Positions 1 to 8,993 are shown, numbered from the stretch's first letter. The stretch: 64,000 nt of DNA from Chitinimonas_A lacunae (GCF_042650885.1 NZ_JBHSBU010000001.1:4402001-4466000), one strand, 5' to 3'. Notes: generated by a model not told the origin, from the letters alone. Made by a program: numbers and translations.

Positions 1-1722
1 ACCGTTTCCAGCGTACCGCGCACAACCTACGCCAATCTGGAAAGCTCGGTGCTGGTGCCCAAAGGGGTGCCGGTGGCCTTCAAGGAAGATACCGAGCGTC
101 CCGGCGCCTACCCGGCACTCGAGCGGGCGCGCTGGGTGATGTTGCAGATGGCACGCGATGGCAGTCTGCTGATTTCCCTGCTGCTGCTGGTGATGATCCT
201 GCGCACCATGGGCTTTGCCGGCGGCTCGCGCTTCACGGTCATCATGCCCAAGACCATCGAGGGCAATGTGGACGATCTGGTCGGTATGGAAGACATCAAA
301 GCCGAAGTGCTGATGCTGGCCGACCTGTACAACAAGCGCGACGTGTTTCGCTCACATGGCATCCAGCGGGCCTGGAACGTCCTGTTCTCGGGGCCTGCCG
401 GGGTCGGCAAGACCAAGTTTGCTTCCTATCTCGCCAAATCGCTCGATGTGCCGATGCTGTTCATCGATGGCTCGCGGCTGGAGGACGGCTTTGTCGGCGG
501 CGGTTCGCGCACCCTGCATAAGCTGCATAAGAAAGCCTCTTCCTACGGTCGCTGCATCGTATTCATCGATGAGGGCCAGTCGCTGCTGATGCGGCGCGGC
601 ACCGATAAGCGGGCCCGCTGGGAAGACGATACCCCCAATACCCTGCTGTCGCTGCTCGACGGTGTGCGTACCAGCGCCGATGCCGAAGTGATCTGGATCA
701 TTGCCAGCAACTTCGACCAGCACACTTCGGCGATGGATGAGGCGGTACTGCGCCGCTTCCAGCTCAAGGTGAATTTCCGTCTGCCCAATCTGGCCGAGCG
801 CACGGCGATGCTGGAGCGCTTCATGACCCGCCGCCATAGCAGCGTACGCGTCGAAGACCTCGATTTCGGCATGATCGCCGAGGCGACCGCTGGCCTGTCG
901 CCGGCCCATCTGGAGATCGTGGTTGACCAGGCCTCGCTGATCGCGATCCGCGAAGGCCGGCCCGTCGATGGCGAGTTGCTGATGCGCGCCCTGGAGCGCA
1001 CGGTGCTGGGCCTGACCGACCGTGCCCAGACCCATCAGCGCGAAAAGGAACGCGAAGTGGTGGCTACCCACGAAACCGGCCACTTCCTCGCCGCCGTGCT
1101 GCGCTATGCCGACCAGGGGCTGACGCTCGAAGAGGCCAAGCTGCGCAGCGACATCATCAAGATTTCGACCGAATCGCTGTCGAGCCTCGGTGCGCTGGGC
1201 TTTGCGATGAATTCGCAGTCCGAAGTGAAGCTGTTCAGCGAAGACGATCTCGAATGGAAGCTGCGCGGCCTCTACGGTGGCCGGGCGGCCGAGGAAGTGG
1301 TGTACGGCAAGCGCCAGATCACCACCGGCGCCAAGAACGATATCGAGCGTGCTTCCGAGATGCTGGTGACGATGGTTAGCGAATGCGGCTTCCATCAGGC
1401 AAGCCCGGTCAATCTGACCCGCTATCGCGGCGGCGACGGCCAGCCGGTGATCAGCGCCCAGGAAGAAGCCGTGGTGCTGGATGTGTCGGCCCGGCTCTAC
1501 CGCGATACCTGCGAGCGTCTACAGGCCAGCCTGCCTGCGCTGCTGCGCATTCGCGACCAATTGCTCGAACGCTATACGCTGGACCGGAACGAGCTGTTCG
1601 AACTGCTGGCCGAAGATTGGCCCGGCGGCCGCTCCGGTGTGACGGTGGAGCCGGCCAACGCCGAGTCGGCCTGGACCGCTGTCGATAAGGAATTGTCTGA
1701 AGCCGTCGCCAGGGCGGCCTAG
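1..1722 (+). CDS. FtsH-like AAA+ zinc metalloprotease (5' end outside window)
   Basis: Membrane-bound ATP-dependent protease of the FtsH type, predicted to unfold and degrade membrane or cytosolic substrates. The frame is open from base 1, so the start lies upstream; residue numbers here count from the GTG at 49. A hydrophobic segment at about 39-56 precedes the AAA module: Walker A GPAGVGKT (115-122), Walker B IVFIDE (170-175), then an M41 peptidase domain with HETGH (341-345) and the third zinc-ligand region TTGAKNDI with Asp431. The second region of homology reads AVLRRFQLKV instead of the FtsH form RPGRFDR, so the second arginine finger is not conserved, and Walker B is followed by GQ rather than ID. 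This looks like a divergent paralogue rather than the housekeeping FtsH. A hairpin terminator follows at 1751. Confidence 0.85.
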   Translation, partial: TVSSVPRTTYANLESSVLVPKGVPVAFKEDTERPGAYPALERARWVMLQMARDGSLLISLLLLVMILRTMGFAGGSRFTVIMPKTIEGNVDDLVGMEDIKAEVLMLADLYNKRDVFRSHGIQRAWNVLFSGPAGVGKTKFASYLAKSLDVPMLFIDGSRLEDGFVGGGSRTLHKLHKKASSYGRCIVFIDEGQSLLMRRGTDKRARWEDDTPNTLLSLLDGVRTSADAEVIWIIASNFDQHTSAMDEAVLRRFQLKVNFRLPNLAERTAMLERFMTRRHSSVRVEDLDFGMIAEATAGLSPAHLEIVVDQASLIAIREGRPVDGELLMRALERTVLGLTDRAQTHQREKEREVVATHETGHFLAAVLRYADQGLTLEEAKLRSDIIKISTESLSSLGALGFAMNSQSEVKLFSEDDLEWKLRGLYGGRAAEEVVYGKRQITTGAKNDIERASEMLVTMVSECGFHQASPVNLTRYRGGDGQPVISAQEEAVVLDVSARLYRDTCERLQASLPALLRIRDQLLERYTLDRNELFELLAEDWPGGRSGVTVEPANAESAWTAVDKELSEAVARAA

Positions 1723-1750
1723 CGAAGGAGTATGAGTGGGAGTGCAAGTT

Positions 1751-1785
1751 GTCCGGGGAGTTTGGGTCTCTCCGGACATTTTTTT
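1751..1785 (+). terminator. Rho-independent terminator after the FtsH-like gene
   Basis: GTCCGGGGA pairs with TCTCCGGAC (one G-T pair) around a short loop and is followed by a run of seven T. It lies 28 bases past the FtsH-like stop codon. Confidence 0.8.
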
Positions 1786-1864
1786 GCTCGCATGCCGCCC
1801 TGCCGCACGGCGGCTTTTGCCCATATTACTGAGCCAAATCGCTGTGCCGGGACGTTAATTGCGA

Positions 1865-2302
1865 TTACGGCGTCACCGACTGGGTCGGACAGTTGGCCCT
1901 TTCACCCGACAAATAAAGCATGCCGGGAATTTCCTGCGGATTGGGGCCGATGCCGTTCAGTGTCCCCTTATATTTATTGTGCAAAATGATAATGTGCGAG
2001 CCGCATTCATTGCGCAGTACCCGATTCATATTAAAAGGCACGGTAATGCTCTCTGTCACGGCCTCCGGCGTGCCCTCGGTCGTGGTGGTGGCCCAGGAAA
2101 CAATCTGACCCCCCTGACAGCGCAGCAGCGCGGATTCGTAATAGTAACTGCCATCAGGCATCCGCTCGGATGTGGCGGCGATTTCGAAACCGATTTCGCT
2201 GGTGCCCTGGCGCGGATCGCAAGTTCCGGCCTGGGCCAGACCAAACAGCGCAACAGCCAGCAGCGATTGAATAAAGGCATGACGCCGGCCAAGTTTTTTC
2301 AT
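1865..2302 (-). CDS. Small secreted protein of unknown function
   Basis: 145 aa. I do not recognise the family. The N-terminus (MKKLGRRHAF, then a hydrophobic stretch ending LAQAG) is a Sec signal peptide, so the mature protein of about 120 residues should be periplasmic or secreted. Three cysteines remain in the mature part (CDP near its start, LRCQGG, ERANCPT) plus one in RNECGS, so two disulfides are possible. A strong Shine-Dalgarno AGGAGG lies just upstream of the ATG and fixes the start. It converges on the FtsH-like gene and is probably monocistronic. Confidence 0.7.
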   Translation of the reverse strand: MKKLGRRHAFIQSLLAVALFGLAQAGTCDPRQGTSEIGFEIAATSERMPDGSYYYESALLRCQGGQIVSWATTTTEGTPEAVTESITVPFNMNRVLRNECGSHIIILHNKYKGTLNGIGPNPQEIPGMLYLSGERANCPTQSVTP

Positions 2303-2866
2303 AAATTTTCCTCCTGAAGAACAGCATGAATGCCTGCGTGCAGTTTAAGCACTGCATGGGCAGATTCATATTAGGCTGATTGCAGGTGGGTTTGGGAATA
2401 AGGGAAGGCCATGGTGTGAAAGATTCTCCCGCTTCGTCAAGGAAAGAGATTTTAAATATTGCTGGTTTTTAATTTTGTGAAATGATTTTGGATGGGCTTG
2501 TATTGAAGATAAAGTAACGATGTGTTTTGATCGATTGCCTCCTGCTTCGTCCCCGCAACGGTATGGCGCATAAGCATATAAATGCTGCTGGAGACAGCGT
2601 GGTCTGGATAGCTGAGTTGAGGTGTTTTGGAAAATATTTGGACAAGTGAATGCAAGATATATGGCCTTTTCTTGTAAAAAGTAAAAATATGTCATTCATT
2701 GGTTCGGCCTCTACCAATCCCTCCCACCCTCCGATTCCTCCCGCGACCACCATCCGACGGAAGTTGCCGGTGAAGCGCCTGATCCCTGCTATAGAACTAA
2801 GGTCGAGCTGGAACGATGCTTTCCGCCGGAAAGCGGTCCGGCTCGCTTTTTCGCCAGGAGCCGTCA
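2303..2866. other. Intergenic region, AT-rich, no gene seen
   Basis: 564 bases between two divergent small secreted-protein genes. It is clearly more AT-rich than its surroundings (2440-2700 especially). Reading frames here are short, lack ribosome binding sites and have no recognisable product. It probably holds the promoters for both flanking genes; I could not pick a convincing -35/-10 pair. Confidence 0.5.
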
Positions 2867-3136
2867 ATGAAAAAAATGCTGATCGCTTTGCTGGGAGTGA
2901 CTGCCTGCCTGTCCGCTTCTTCCGTTCTGGCTGCCCAGACGGCCGACGATAAGAAATGGATCGCCCAGTGCATCAAAGACAATAAGGATGAAGGCGCCAA
3001 AGCCGAAGTCGTGCAGAAGTATTGCGAATGCATGAACGACAAAATGGACGACAACGAAACCCGCTCCATCAGCCAATGGGAAAAAGCCAACCCCGCCGCC
3101 ATGAAGGAATGTGAGCAGAAATCCGGCTGGAAGTGA
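2867..3136 (+). CDS. Small secreted cysteine-containing protein
   Basis: 89 aa. The start was placed at MKKMLIALLG rather than an in-frame ATG 17 codons upstream, because it begins a normal signal peptide (cleavage near VLAAQT) and has CAGGAG upstream. The mature protein is about 68 residues, highly charged, with four cysteines in the order C-x(n)-CEC-x(n)-C (WIAQCIKD, YCECMND, KECEQK), suggesting two disulfide bonds in a helical periplasmic protein. No function can be assigned. A hairpin terminator follows 19 bases after the stop. Confidence 0.7.
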   Translation: MKKMLIALLGVTACLSASSVLAAQTADDKKWIAQCIKDNKDEGAKAEVVQKYCECMNDKMDDNETRSISQWEKANPAAMKECEQKSGWK

Positions 3137-3154
3137 GCCGGCGGCTGGCCCCAC

Positions 3155-3188
3155 CAATCCCCGTGCCGACTGGCCGGGGATTGTTTTT
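3155..3188 (+). terminator. Rho-independent terminator
   Basis: CAATCCCC pairs with GGGGATTG, followed by TTTTTCT; located between the small secreted-protein gene and the converging LysR gene. Confidence 0.75.
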
Positions 3189-3247
3189 CTGGTGGAGATG
3201 GGTGGGGGAGGGAAGCGCGGAGGACAGGGGGAGAGGCTGGGCGTGCG

Positions 3248-4138
3248 TCAGACCTGGAGCCGGGCTGCAAGGAATTCGATCAGCAGCCGGGTCTTGGCCG
3301 GCAACACGCGCGAGGCGACCACGGCGTAGACCGGGATGCGCGGCAGATGCCAATCGGGCAAGACGCGCTGCAACAGACCCTGTTCCAGCGCCGGACGGGC
3401 CAGCGCCAGCGCGAGTGCGGCGATGCCATGGCCGTTTTGCGCCAGCGAACCCATCATGGTCACGTTATTGGTGGTGAAACGGCCCTTGACCCGCACCTCG
3501 ACGACTTCGCTGCCGCTCTCAAGTCGCCAGGTCGCGCCCATCATTTCCGACGGCAGGCGGATGCAATCGTGTTCGGGCAACTGTTCCGGCCGCTCCGGCT
3601 CGCCATGGCGTGCCAGATAGAGCGGTGAAGCGAACAGCAGCCTTTCCATATCGCCCAGTTTGCGTGCCACCAGTTGCGGGTCGTTGACCGGCCCCAGCCG
3701 CAGCGCCAGATCGATATGTTCGCGGTCGAGTTCGACATGGCGCGGCGACAGATCGAGCACAAAGCTGATGGCCGGATAGCGGCGGGCGAACTCGTCGATC
3801 AAAGGCAGCATGTAGTTGAGGCCGAACTCGACCGGCATCGACAGCCTTAGCTGGCCGCTTGGCTGTTCGGCCATTTCGCTGAGCCCGGCATGGGCCATGT
3901 CGAGATCGCTCAGGATCGCGCGGCAGCGCTCGAAGTAGCGCTGCCCGGCCTCGGTCAGGCGGATTTCGCGCGTGGTCCGGCTCAGTAATCGCACCCCAAG
4001 ATGTCTTTCCAGCGCCGTCATCCGGCGCGACAGGGTGCTGTTGGGGATGCCCAGCGTCTCGCCCGCCCGGGTAAAGCTGCGTTGCCGGGCGACTTCGACG
4101 AACAGGGCAATGTCGTCCAATCTGGCTTTCTGCATCAT
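3248..4138 (-). CDS. LysR-family transcriptional regulator
   Basis: 296 aa, normal LysR length. The N-terminal winged helix-turn-helix is clear (residues about 5-64: LFVEVARQRSFTRAGETLGI, then STLSRRMTALERHLGVRLL), followed by a LysR substrate-binding domain (about 90-290). It is divergently transcribed from an Old Yellow Enzyme-type reductase with about 100 bases between starts, the standard arrangement in which a LysR protein controls its neighbour; control of that reductase is inferred. Two adjacent ATGs (4138 and 4135) could both serve; neither has a strong ribosome binding site. Confidence 0.92.
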   Translation of the reverse strand: MMQKARLDDIALFVEVARQRSFTRAGETLGIPNSTLSRRMTALERHLGVRLLSRTTREIRLTEAGQRYFERCRAILSDLDMAHAGLSEMAEQPSGQLRLSMPVEFGLNYMLPLIDEFARRYPAISFVLDLSPRHVELDREHIDLALRLGPVNDPQLVARKLGDMERLLFASPLYLARHGEPERPEQLPEHDCIRLPSEMMGATWRLESGSEVVEVRVKGRFTTNNVTMMGSLAQNGHGIAALALALARPALEQGLLQRVLPDWHLPRIPVYAVVASRVLPAKTRLLIEFLAARLQV

Positions 4139-4238
4139 TGTTCCATTGTTGCAGAGCTGTTCTGTATTCAGGACGATTTATCGCCATTGATGCAGCAATT
4201 ACAGTACATCCCTCCCATTCCCCTGCTGGAACCGACCG

Positions 4239-5297
4239 ATGGACCCGCTGTTTACCCCGCTTGAACTGAGCCTGTTCACCCTGAAAAACCGTCTGGTGAT
4301 GGCACCGATGACCCGTTCGCGCGCCGATGAAGACGGTGTGCCGACCGAATGGGTGGCGCCCTATTACACCCAGCGCGCCGGCGCCGGCCTGATCATCACG
4401 GAAGGCGTCTATCCGGCCCGGATCGGCAAAGGCTATGTGCGTACCCCCGGTATCGATAGCCCGGCGCAGCGCGAGGCGTGGCGCACTGTCAGCGATTCGG
4501 TGCATCAGGCGGGCGGGCTGGTGTTCATGCAGTTGATGCATTGCGGCCGGCTGGCCCACCCGGCGCTCAATGGCGGTGAGACACCGGTTGCGCCGTCGCC
4601 AATTGCTGCTCAGGCAACGGTCTGGACCGATCAGGGCCCCGTGCCCGCTGTCGTGCCGCGTGCGCTTGACCGGGCCGGTATCGCCGAAGTGATCGGGCAA
4701 TATGCCGACGCTACCGCAGCGGCCCTGGCGGCCGGTTTCGACGGGGTCGAACTCCATGCGGCCTCGGGTTATCTGCCCGAACAGTTTCTGTCGTCGAATG
4801 CCAATCAGCGTGACGACGAATATGGCGGCAGCGCCAGCAACCGGGTCCGCTTCGTCCTGGCGCTGCTCGACGCCATGATCGCCGTGGCCGGCCCCGGCCG
4901 GGTCGGCATCAAGATCGCACCCGAGATGGGCTTTAACGATATGGTCGATCGCGATCCAACCGAGACTTACGGCCGACTGATAGATGGTCTCAATGAACGG
5001 CCGCTGGCCTATCTGCATGTGATGAATTCCCCCAACGCCAGCGCCGACTATCACGCGCTGCTGCGGCCGGTCTACCAGGGGGTCTATCTGGCAGGCGGCG
5101 GTCTGGGGCGGGAGACGGCCGCTGCGCTGCTTGCCCGCCATGGCGCCGATGCCGTGGTGTTCGGTTCGCTCTTCCTTGCCAACCCCGACCTGCCGCAACG
5201 CTTTGCCCGTGGCGCAACGCTCAATGTGCCTCGGCGCGAGAGCTTCTATTCGCCGGGGCCGGTTGGGTATCTCGACTATCCGGTGCTGGCCGGTTAG
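4239..5297 (+). CDS. Old Yellow Enzyme-family ene-reductase
   Basis: 352 aa. FMN-dependent NAD(P)H:flavin oxidoreductase of the NemA/OYE class, predicted to reduce activated C=C bonds (enones, maleimides) or nitro compounds in the cytosol. Supporting motifs: LVMAPMTRSRA near the N-terminus, the long loop YYTQRAGAGLIITEG, the active-site stretch GFDGVELHAASGYLPEQFLS, the NQRDDEYGGS segment, and the C-terminal FMN phosphate-binding region (YLAGGGL then ADAVVFGSLFLANPDLP). Start: ATG with GGAACC upstream. It is divergent from a LysR regulator, which fits induction by electrophiles; the true substrate is unknown. Confidence 0.93.
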   Translation: MDPLFTPLELSLFTLKNRLVMAPMTRSRADEDGVPTEWVAPYYTQRAGAGLIITEGVYPARIGKGYVRTPGIDSPAQREAWRTVSDSVHQAGGLVFMQLMHCGRLAHPALNGGETPVAPSPIAAQATVWTDQGPVPAVVPRALDRAGIAEVIGQYADATAAALAAGFDGVELHAASGYLPEQFLSSNANQRDDEYGGSASNRVRFVLALLDAMIAVAGPGRVGIKIAPEMGFNDMVDRDPTETYGRLIDGLNERPLAYLHVMNSPNASADYHALLRPVYQGVYLAGGGLGRETAAALLARHGADAVVFGSLFLANPDLPQRFARGATLNVPRRESFYSPGPVGYLDYPVLAG

Positions 5298-5576
5298 GCG
5301 AGCGGCAGGCGGTGGCTCGCTGGCGCATGTCTCTCTGGGTCGGAGCCACTGGCAACGCGGCTTGGCTGGCCTGAGCGTGATGCGCTGTATTCGGTTTCTC
5401 CGACGCCGAGTTTTGCAGGAGTGCCTTGATAAATAATTTCTGCCAAATATGTGCCAGATACAGGGGTTCTAAGAGCGAAAAATGAGATTTCAGTGCTGTC
5501 TGGCCGAGCGTCGTCGGAAGGGATGCAGTGCAGGGGAGACAAAGTGTCGGCTGTTGCCGCTGCTGGGGAAGACGAT

Positions 5577-5954
5577 CTAGAGCACCAGAGGTGGGCGTTC
5601 GAGCGGGGTGACGTCGGGGCTGGACAGATTGTCGGCAATCTGGCCGTTGCTCTGGCAGTCGGGGCTGCTCAGGAACAGATCGAACAGCGAATGGATGCCC
5701 GGTTTGCTGCAAGCACAGCTCGATGCGCAGTCGGTCTTGCAGCAGTCGGTGGTGGATTTGTTAGCCGATTTGGCTGGAGGAGGGGTTTTGGCCGGGGCGG
5801 GTTTGACTGCCGGTTTCTTCTCGGCGGCCTGGCCGTAACCTGCCTGATCGGCCCGCGATTGCGGGGCCACCGGTGCGGCCAGGGCTGTCAGCGACAGGCC
5901 CAGCGCAAGCCAAGGCGCCAGCAAAACAGAAAGGGAACGGGCGGGAGCGATCAT
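5577..5954 (-). CDS. Small secreted cysteine-rich protein
   Basis: 125 aa, family not recognised. Signal peptide (residues about 1-26, ending TALAAP), then a Pro/Ala/Lys-rich linker (KKPAVKPAPAKTPPPAK), then a cysteine cluster (TDCCKTDCASSCACSKPG: six Cys in 18 residues) and a tail with one further Cys (SSPDCQSN). The cluster could bind metal or form disulfides on the outer surface. It may be co-transcribed with nothing: the nuclease gene upstream is 95 bases away on the same strand. Coding status rests on the signal peptide and composition. Confidence 0.55.
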   Translation of the reverse strand: MIAPARSLSVLLAPWLALGLSLTALAAPVAPQSRADQAGYGQAAEKKPAVKPAPAKTPPPAKSANKSTTDCCKTDCASSCACSKPGIHSLFDLFLSSPDCQSNGQIADNLSSPDVTPLERPPLVL

Positions 5955-6049
5955 AACAATAAGTGTAACTGAGGACGTGAATATCGGACAGTCCGCCTAT
6001 CAGCTCCCGCCATCTGGACGGCACCGCCTGGGGCGGTGCCGGACCCAGA

Positions 6050-6784
6050 TCAGCCGCGATCGCAGCCGCGCGGCACGGACCAGCTGGTGTGCGGCTTGAC
6101 GTGCTTGAGGCGGTAATCGATATCGATCTGGTCGCCGATCAATTCCTCGATCTCCGCCACGCTCATGATGTAGCTGTCGAGCGGGTTGAGGCGTTCCTTG
6201 TTGGGGATGAACCAGCCGATGACCTGTAGTTCGTCGGCGTCGTCACGGGTCACCAGCACCTTCCAGAAATATTCGGGCGTGGGAACACCGTGGCTGTGGC
6301 GGAAGAAATCGTTGCGCTCGTCGCCATAGACCAGGCCGCCATAGACCCGCACCGGGTTGAGATCACGATAGCACTCGGTGATTTCTTCGGTTTTCTCCCA
6401 GATGCCGCGATTGAACGAGGCCACCTGCGGCACGATATTGGTCATGTAGTTGGCGCGCTTGCCCAGCAGATTGCTGTGGTCCATATGGTTGGCAGGCACC
6501 AGATGGCCACGATCGTAGCCCGAATGGACGCTGGCATAGCTGGCGGTCGACCACTGCTGCTGGCAGCCGGCCGGCAGTTGCGGGTCGAGCGTGAACTTGC
6601 TCGGGCGGGGCAGATAACCGACGTCGAAGTCGGCCAGATACTCGAAACGCACGGCGGTGCGGTTTTCGCAGTCGAAAGTCAGGCTGAAGCCGTCGTAGTC
6701 GAGCGTAACCAGATGATCCGAGTTCTGGGCGCTGGCGGCGAAGGAGGCCAGGCTCAGGGCAAGACCGAGCAGTAGTCGGCGCAT
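6050..6784 (-). CDS. Secreted DNA/RNA non-specific endonuclease (NUC1 / beta-beta-alpha-Me family)
   Basis: 244 aa. Predicted extracellular or periplasmic nuclease cleaving DNA and RNA without sequence specificity, Mg2+-dependent as in Serratia nuclease. A signal peptide ends near ASAQN; the catalytic DRGH motif is intact in GYDRGHLVPANHMD, with the metal-binding Asn in NIVPQVASFNRGIWEK. The start at 6784 was preferred over an ATG 24 codons upstream because it begins the signal peptide and has GGGG six bases before it. The 5' leader contains a stable hairpin (6811-6836). Confidence 0.92.
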   Translation of the reverse strand: MRRLLLGLALSLASFAASAQNSDHLVTLDYDGFSLTFDCENRTAVRFEYLADFDVGYLPRPSKFTLDPQLPAGCQQQWSTASYASVHSGYDRGHLVPANHMDHSNLLGKRANYMTNIVPQVASFNRGIWEKTEEITECYRDLNPVRVYGGLVYGDERNDFFRHSHGVPTPEYFWKVLVTRDDADELQVIGWFIPNKERLNPLDSYIMSVAEIEELIGDQIDIDYRLKHVKPHTSWSVPRGCDRG

Positions 6785-6810
6785 GGATTTCCCCTTGTTG
6801 GTATGTAAAG

Positions 6811-6836
6811 AAAGCGGCCCATGATGGAGCCGCTTT
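6811..6836. terminator. Hairpin with T-run in the nuclease leader
   Basis: AAAGCGGC pairs with GCCGCTTT perfectly across a 10-base loop. On the plus strand it is followed by TTTT and looks like an intrinsic terminator; on the minus strand it lies in the untranslated leader of the nuclease mRNA. No plus-strand gene ends here, so its role (antisense termination or leader control) is open. Confidence 0.5.
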
Positions 6837-6870
6837 TTTGCAGGCGCATTGCACACCCCCTAGATGTGCT

Positions 6871-6904
6871 GCGCCCGTTCGACGGTCCGGCGTCGAACGG
6901 GCGC
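6871..6904. repeat. Perfect 14-bp inverted repeat
   Basis: GCGCCCGTTCGACG and CGTCGAACGGGCGC are perfect inverse complements separated by six bases (GTCCGG). There is no T-run, so it is not an ordinary terminator. It lies between the divergent nuclease and the secreted-protein gene at 7156. Confidence 0.7.
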
Positions 6905-7155
6905 GTATGGTCGTCAGCTTCGTCTTTTAATACAAGCGCTTGCTATGTAGTTGAGATGGCAGTGTAGTTTTTCGACCAATGAAAACGCTGTGTTGGAACG
7001 TATGTCAGACCATGGGCATGCTAATTGCTACTACATTGGTATTGTACTGGTGTTTGCAGTACCGTCATGATGTGGGCATAATGCGTCTGGCATTTTTATG
7101 CCGAATCAATGCCCGCGCCGACCCCCCGGCGCTTCCAGCCATCAGGGAAACATCC

Positions 7156-8202
7156 ATGACGTCCGGTATCTCCGCACTGCGCCCCCTTCGCACCGCTTTG
7201 TTTATCGCAGCCGCCCTGACCGCCTCCGCCGTTCTGCCGGCCCAGGCCGCGTCGGTCCAGCCGGCTGGTGGTTGCGGTACAGCCACCCTTCCCTGTAGCA
7301 CCACCTATCGTTTCGAAGGTGCCGCCTTACTGGCCGGTCGGATCGGCCCGCTGCCCGAGCTGGAAATCAGCGAATCCGCCCCTGGCGCCTTCGATCTGAC
7401 GGGCAACCGTACCCTGGCCATCCTGCCCTTGGCCCCGCTGACCCTCGACAAGACTTCGCCGCTTCAAGTGCAAGTGCGCAATGCGCGCGGGGAAGTGGTC
7501 AACGGCGCCGTCCGCGCCCAATTCCTGACCAGCAGCCTCGATAGCCGGGGCGAGCTGCGCCTCTATCTCGACGCTGGTTGGAACAGCCCGGGCGATGGTC
7601 CGTACCGGATCACCCTGAGCGGCTTGCGCGCTACCGTGGTCGACAGCAGCTATGAAGGCGAACTGGCGCTGCGCATCGGCGGCGCCCGCCGCAGCGACAG
7701 CCTGCCGCTCGAAGACGGCGAGATCGGTTCCGATTTCGGTGCCAAGGCCACGCTGGCCTGGCTGCCGGTCACGGTCAGCGCCACCCAGGGCACCGGCCTG
7801 CCCGCGCCGGTGCAGATCGCCGACCCGACCCAGGCCGTGATCGCCGGGCTCGAAGTCAAGGTCGGCCGCTACGAAGGCAAGCCGGTCGCCGTCTATGTGG
7901 CGGCCATGTTGGGCGGCCAAATTCTGCTGCTGACCGATGGAGGCTGGATGCCGTTCTCGATGCTGAGCGCTGCCGCTGCGGCCGGTGAGCGTCCGCGCCT
8001 GGCCTACAAATCCTTCCCGGCCACGCCGCGTCTGATCGATATCGATATCCTGAGCCAGCCCACCGACATCAGCGGTCTGCAAGGTCTGTCGCTGCTGATC
8101 GGCTACGGCCTGGGCGCTGACCCCGACAGCTTCTCGGGCAGCGAATCGGCCTTCGCCGAGATGTTGAATAGTCAGCGCTTCACCCAAATCTATAGTCGCT
8201 GA
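7156..8202 (+). CDS. Secreted protein of unknown function with a recurring C-terminal module
   Basis: 348 aa. The start was set at the MTSGISALRP codon (7156), which directly precedes a signal peptide (cleavage near AQAAS); the in-frame ATG 59 codons upstream encodes an unrelated extension. The body is rich in beta-strand-like sequence (for example LRLYLDAGWN, YRITLSGLRATVV). The last ~110 residues contain VAVYVAAMLGGQILLLTDGG, WMPF, then DIDILSQPTDISGLQGLS, GYGLG and AEMLNSQRFTQIYSR; a matching pattern occurs in the RCC1 protein (52295) and near the N-terminus of the DUF1800 protein (60022). No enzyme motif is visible. A very strong terminator follows. Confidence 0.75.
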   Translation: MTSGISALRPLRTALFIAAALTASAVLPAQAASVQPAGGCGTATLPCSTTYRFEGAALLAGRIGPLPELEISESAPGAFDLTGNRTLAILPLAPLTLDKTSPLQVQVRNARGEVVNGAVRAQFLTSSLDSRGELRLYLDAGWNSPGDGPYRITLSGLRATVVDSSYEGELALRIGGARRSDSLPLEDGEIGSDFGAKATLAWLPVTVSATQGTGLPAPVQIADPTQAVIAGLEVKVGRYEGKPVAVYVAAMLGGQILLLTDGGWMPFSMLSAAAAAGERPRLAYKSFPATPRLIDIDILSQPTDISGLQGLSLLIGYGLGADPDSFSGSESAFAEMLNSQRFTQIYSR

Positions 8203-8228
8203 ACGTCTGGCTGAACGCGCGGTCCATC

Positions 8229-8270
8229 CCACCGCCCGTCTTCGCGAGAAGACGGGCGGTGGTATTTTTT
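8229..8270 (+). terminator. Strong Rho-independent terminator
   Basis: A 15-bp perfect stem (CCACCGCCCGTCTTC with its complement) around GCGA, followed by TATTTTTT, 26 bases after the stop codon at 8202. Confidence 0.95.
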
Positions 8271-8468
8271 GGTGCCTTAAATATCCTCTGATTCCTTTGC
8301 AGGTTACTTTTAGGACTCCTTATCAAGGAGACCTCTGCAATGCGCCATCTGCTTTAAATTTCCTGGCCAAACCTTATCTCTCCCTTAGCCATCCAATAAA
8401 TCATCCTTCGATTCAGCAGCAGGATATTTATCAGGAAATACAAAAGCTGGTTTCCACGGGAGCGCGCA

Positions 8469-8993
8469 ATGAACCCACGCAAACAATGTTTTCCGCCGGT
8501 GGTCGATGCCCAGACGCGACTGCTGGTGCTGGGCAGCCTGCCCGGCGAGGTGTCGCTCGCCAAGTCCGAGTATTACGCCCATCGGCAGAATCAGTTCTGG
8601 CGCTTGATCGGCGAGGTGATCGGGGTGGCGGGGCTGCGCGATCTCGACTATCCGAGCCGGCTCGACACCTTGCGCCGCCACGGCGTGGGGCTGTGGGACG
8701 TGATCGCCGAGGCCGAGCGCGAGGGCAGTCTGGATGGCAATATCCGCAACGATGTGCATAACGATCTGGCCGAGCTGGTCGCCTCGCTGCCGGCCTTGCA
8801 GGCGGTGGCATTCAACGGCGGCACTTCGGCCCGGATCGGCCGGCGCAAGCTCGCCGGTCTGGCGCCGCCGCTGCGGCTGATCGATCTGCCGTCGTCGAGT
8901 CCGGCCTATACGCTGCCGTTTGCCGACAAACTGGCGGTCTGGATGGGATTAAGGGAATTCGTCTCGGGCGCTGCGGGAAACCGCCCCGTTTGA
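8469..8993 (+). CDS. DNA-deoxyinosine glycosylase (uracil-DNA glycosylase superfamily)
   Basis: 174 aa. Base-excision repair enzyme predicted to remove hypoxanthine (deaminated adenine) from DNA; family 6 of the UDG fold (HDG). Motif 1 is LLVLGSLPGEVSLAKSEYYA with the following HRQNQFWRLIGE, and motif 2 is LPSSSPAYTLPF, both typical; the central NGGTS segment supports the fold. The canonical catalytic Asn/Asp of classical UDG is absent from motif 1, as is normal for HDGs. ATG at 8469 has GGGAGCGC upstream. Two FNR-like boxes overlap and follow the 3' end but appear to serve the next gene. Confidence 0.85.
   Translation: MNPRKQCFPPVVDAQTRLLVLGSLPGEVSLAKSEYYAHRQNQFWRLIGEVIGVAGLRDLDYPSRLDTLRRHGVGLWDVIAEAEREGSLDGNIRNDVHNDLAELVASLPALQAVAFNGGTSARIGRRKLAGLAPPLRLIDLPSSSPAYTLPFADKLAVWMGLREFVSGAAGNRPV

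Noticed and set aside
6979..7155. A 59-codon N-terminal extension with a hydrophobic segment on the protein at 7156
   Set aside because: The codon at 7156 is directly followed by a standard signal peptide, and the extension is poor in typical codon usage for this genome.
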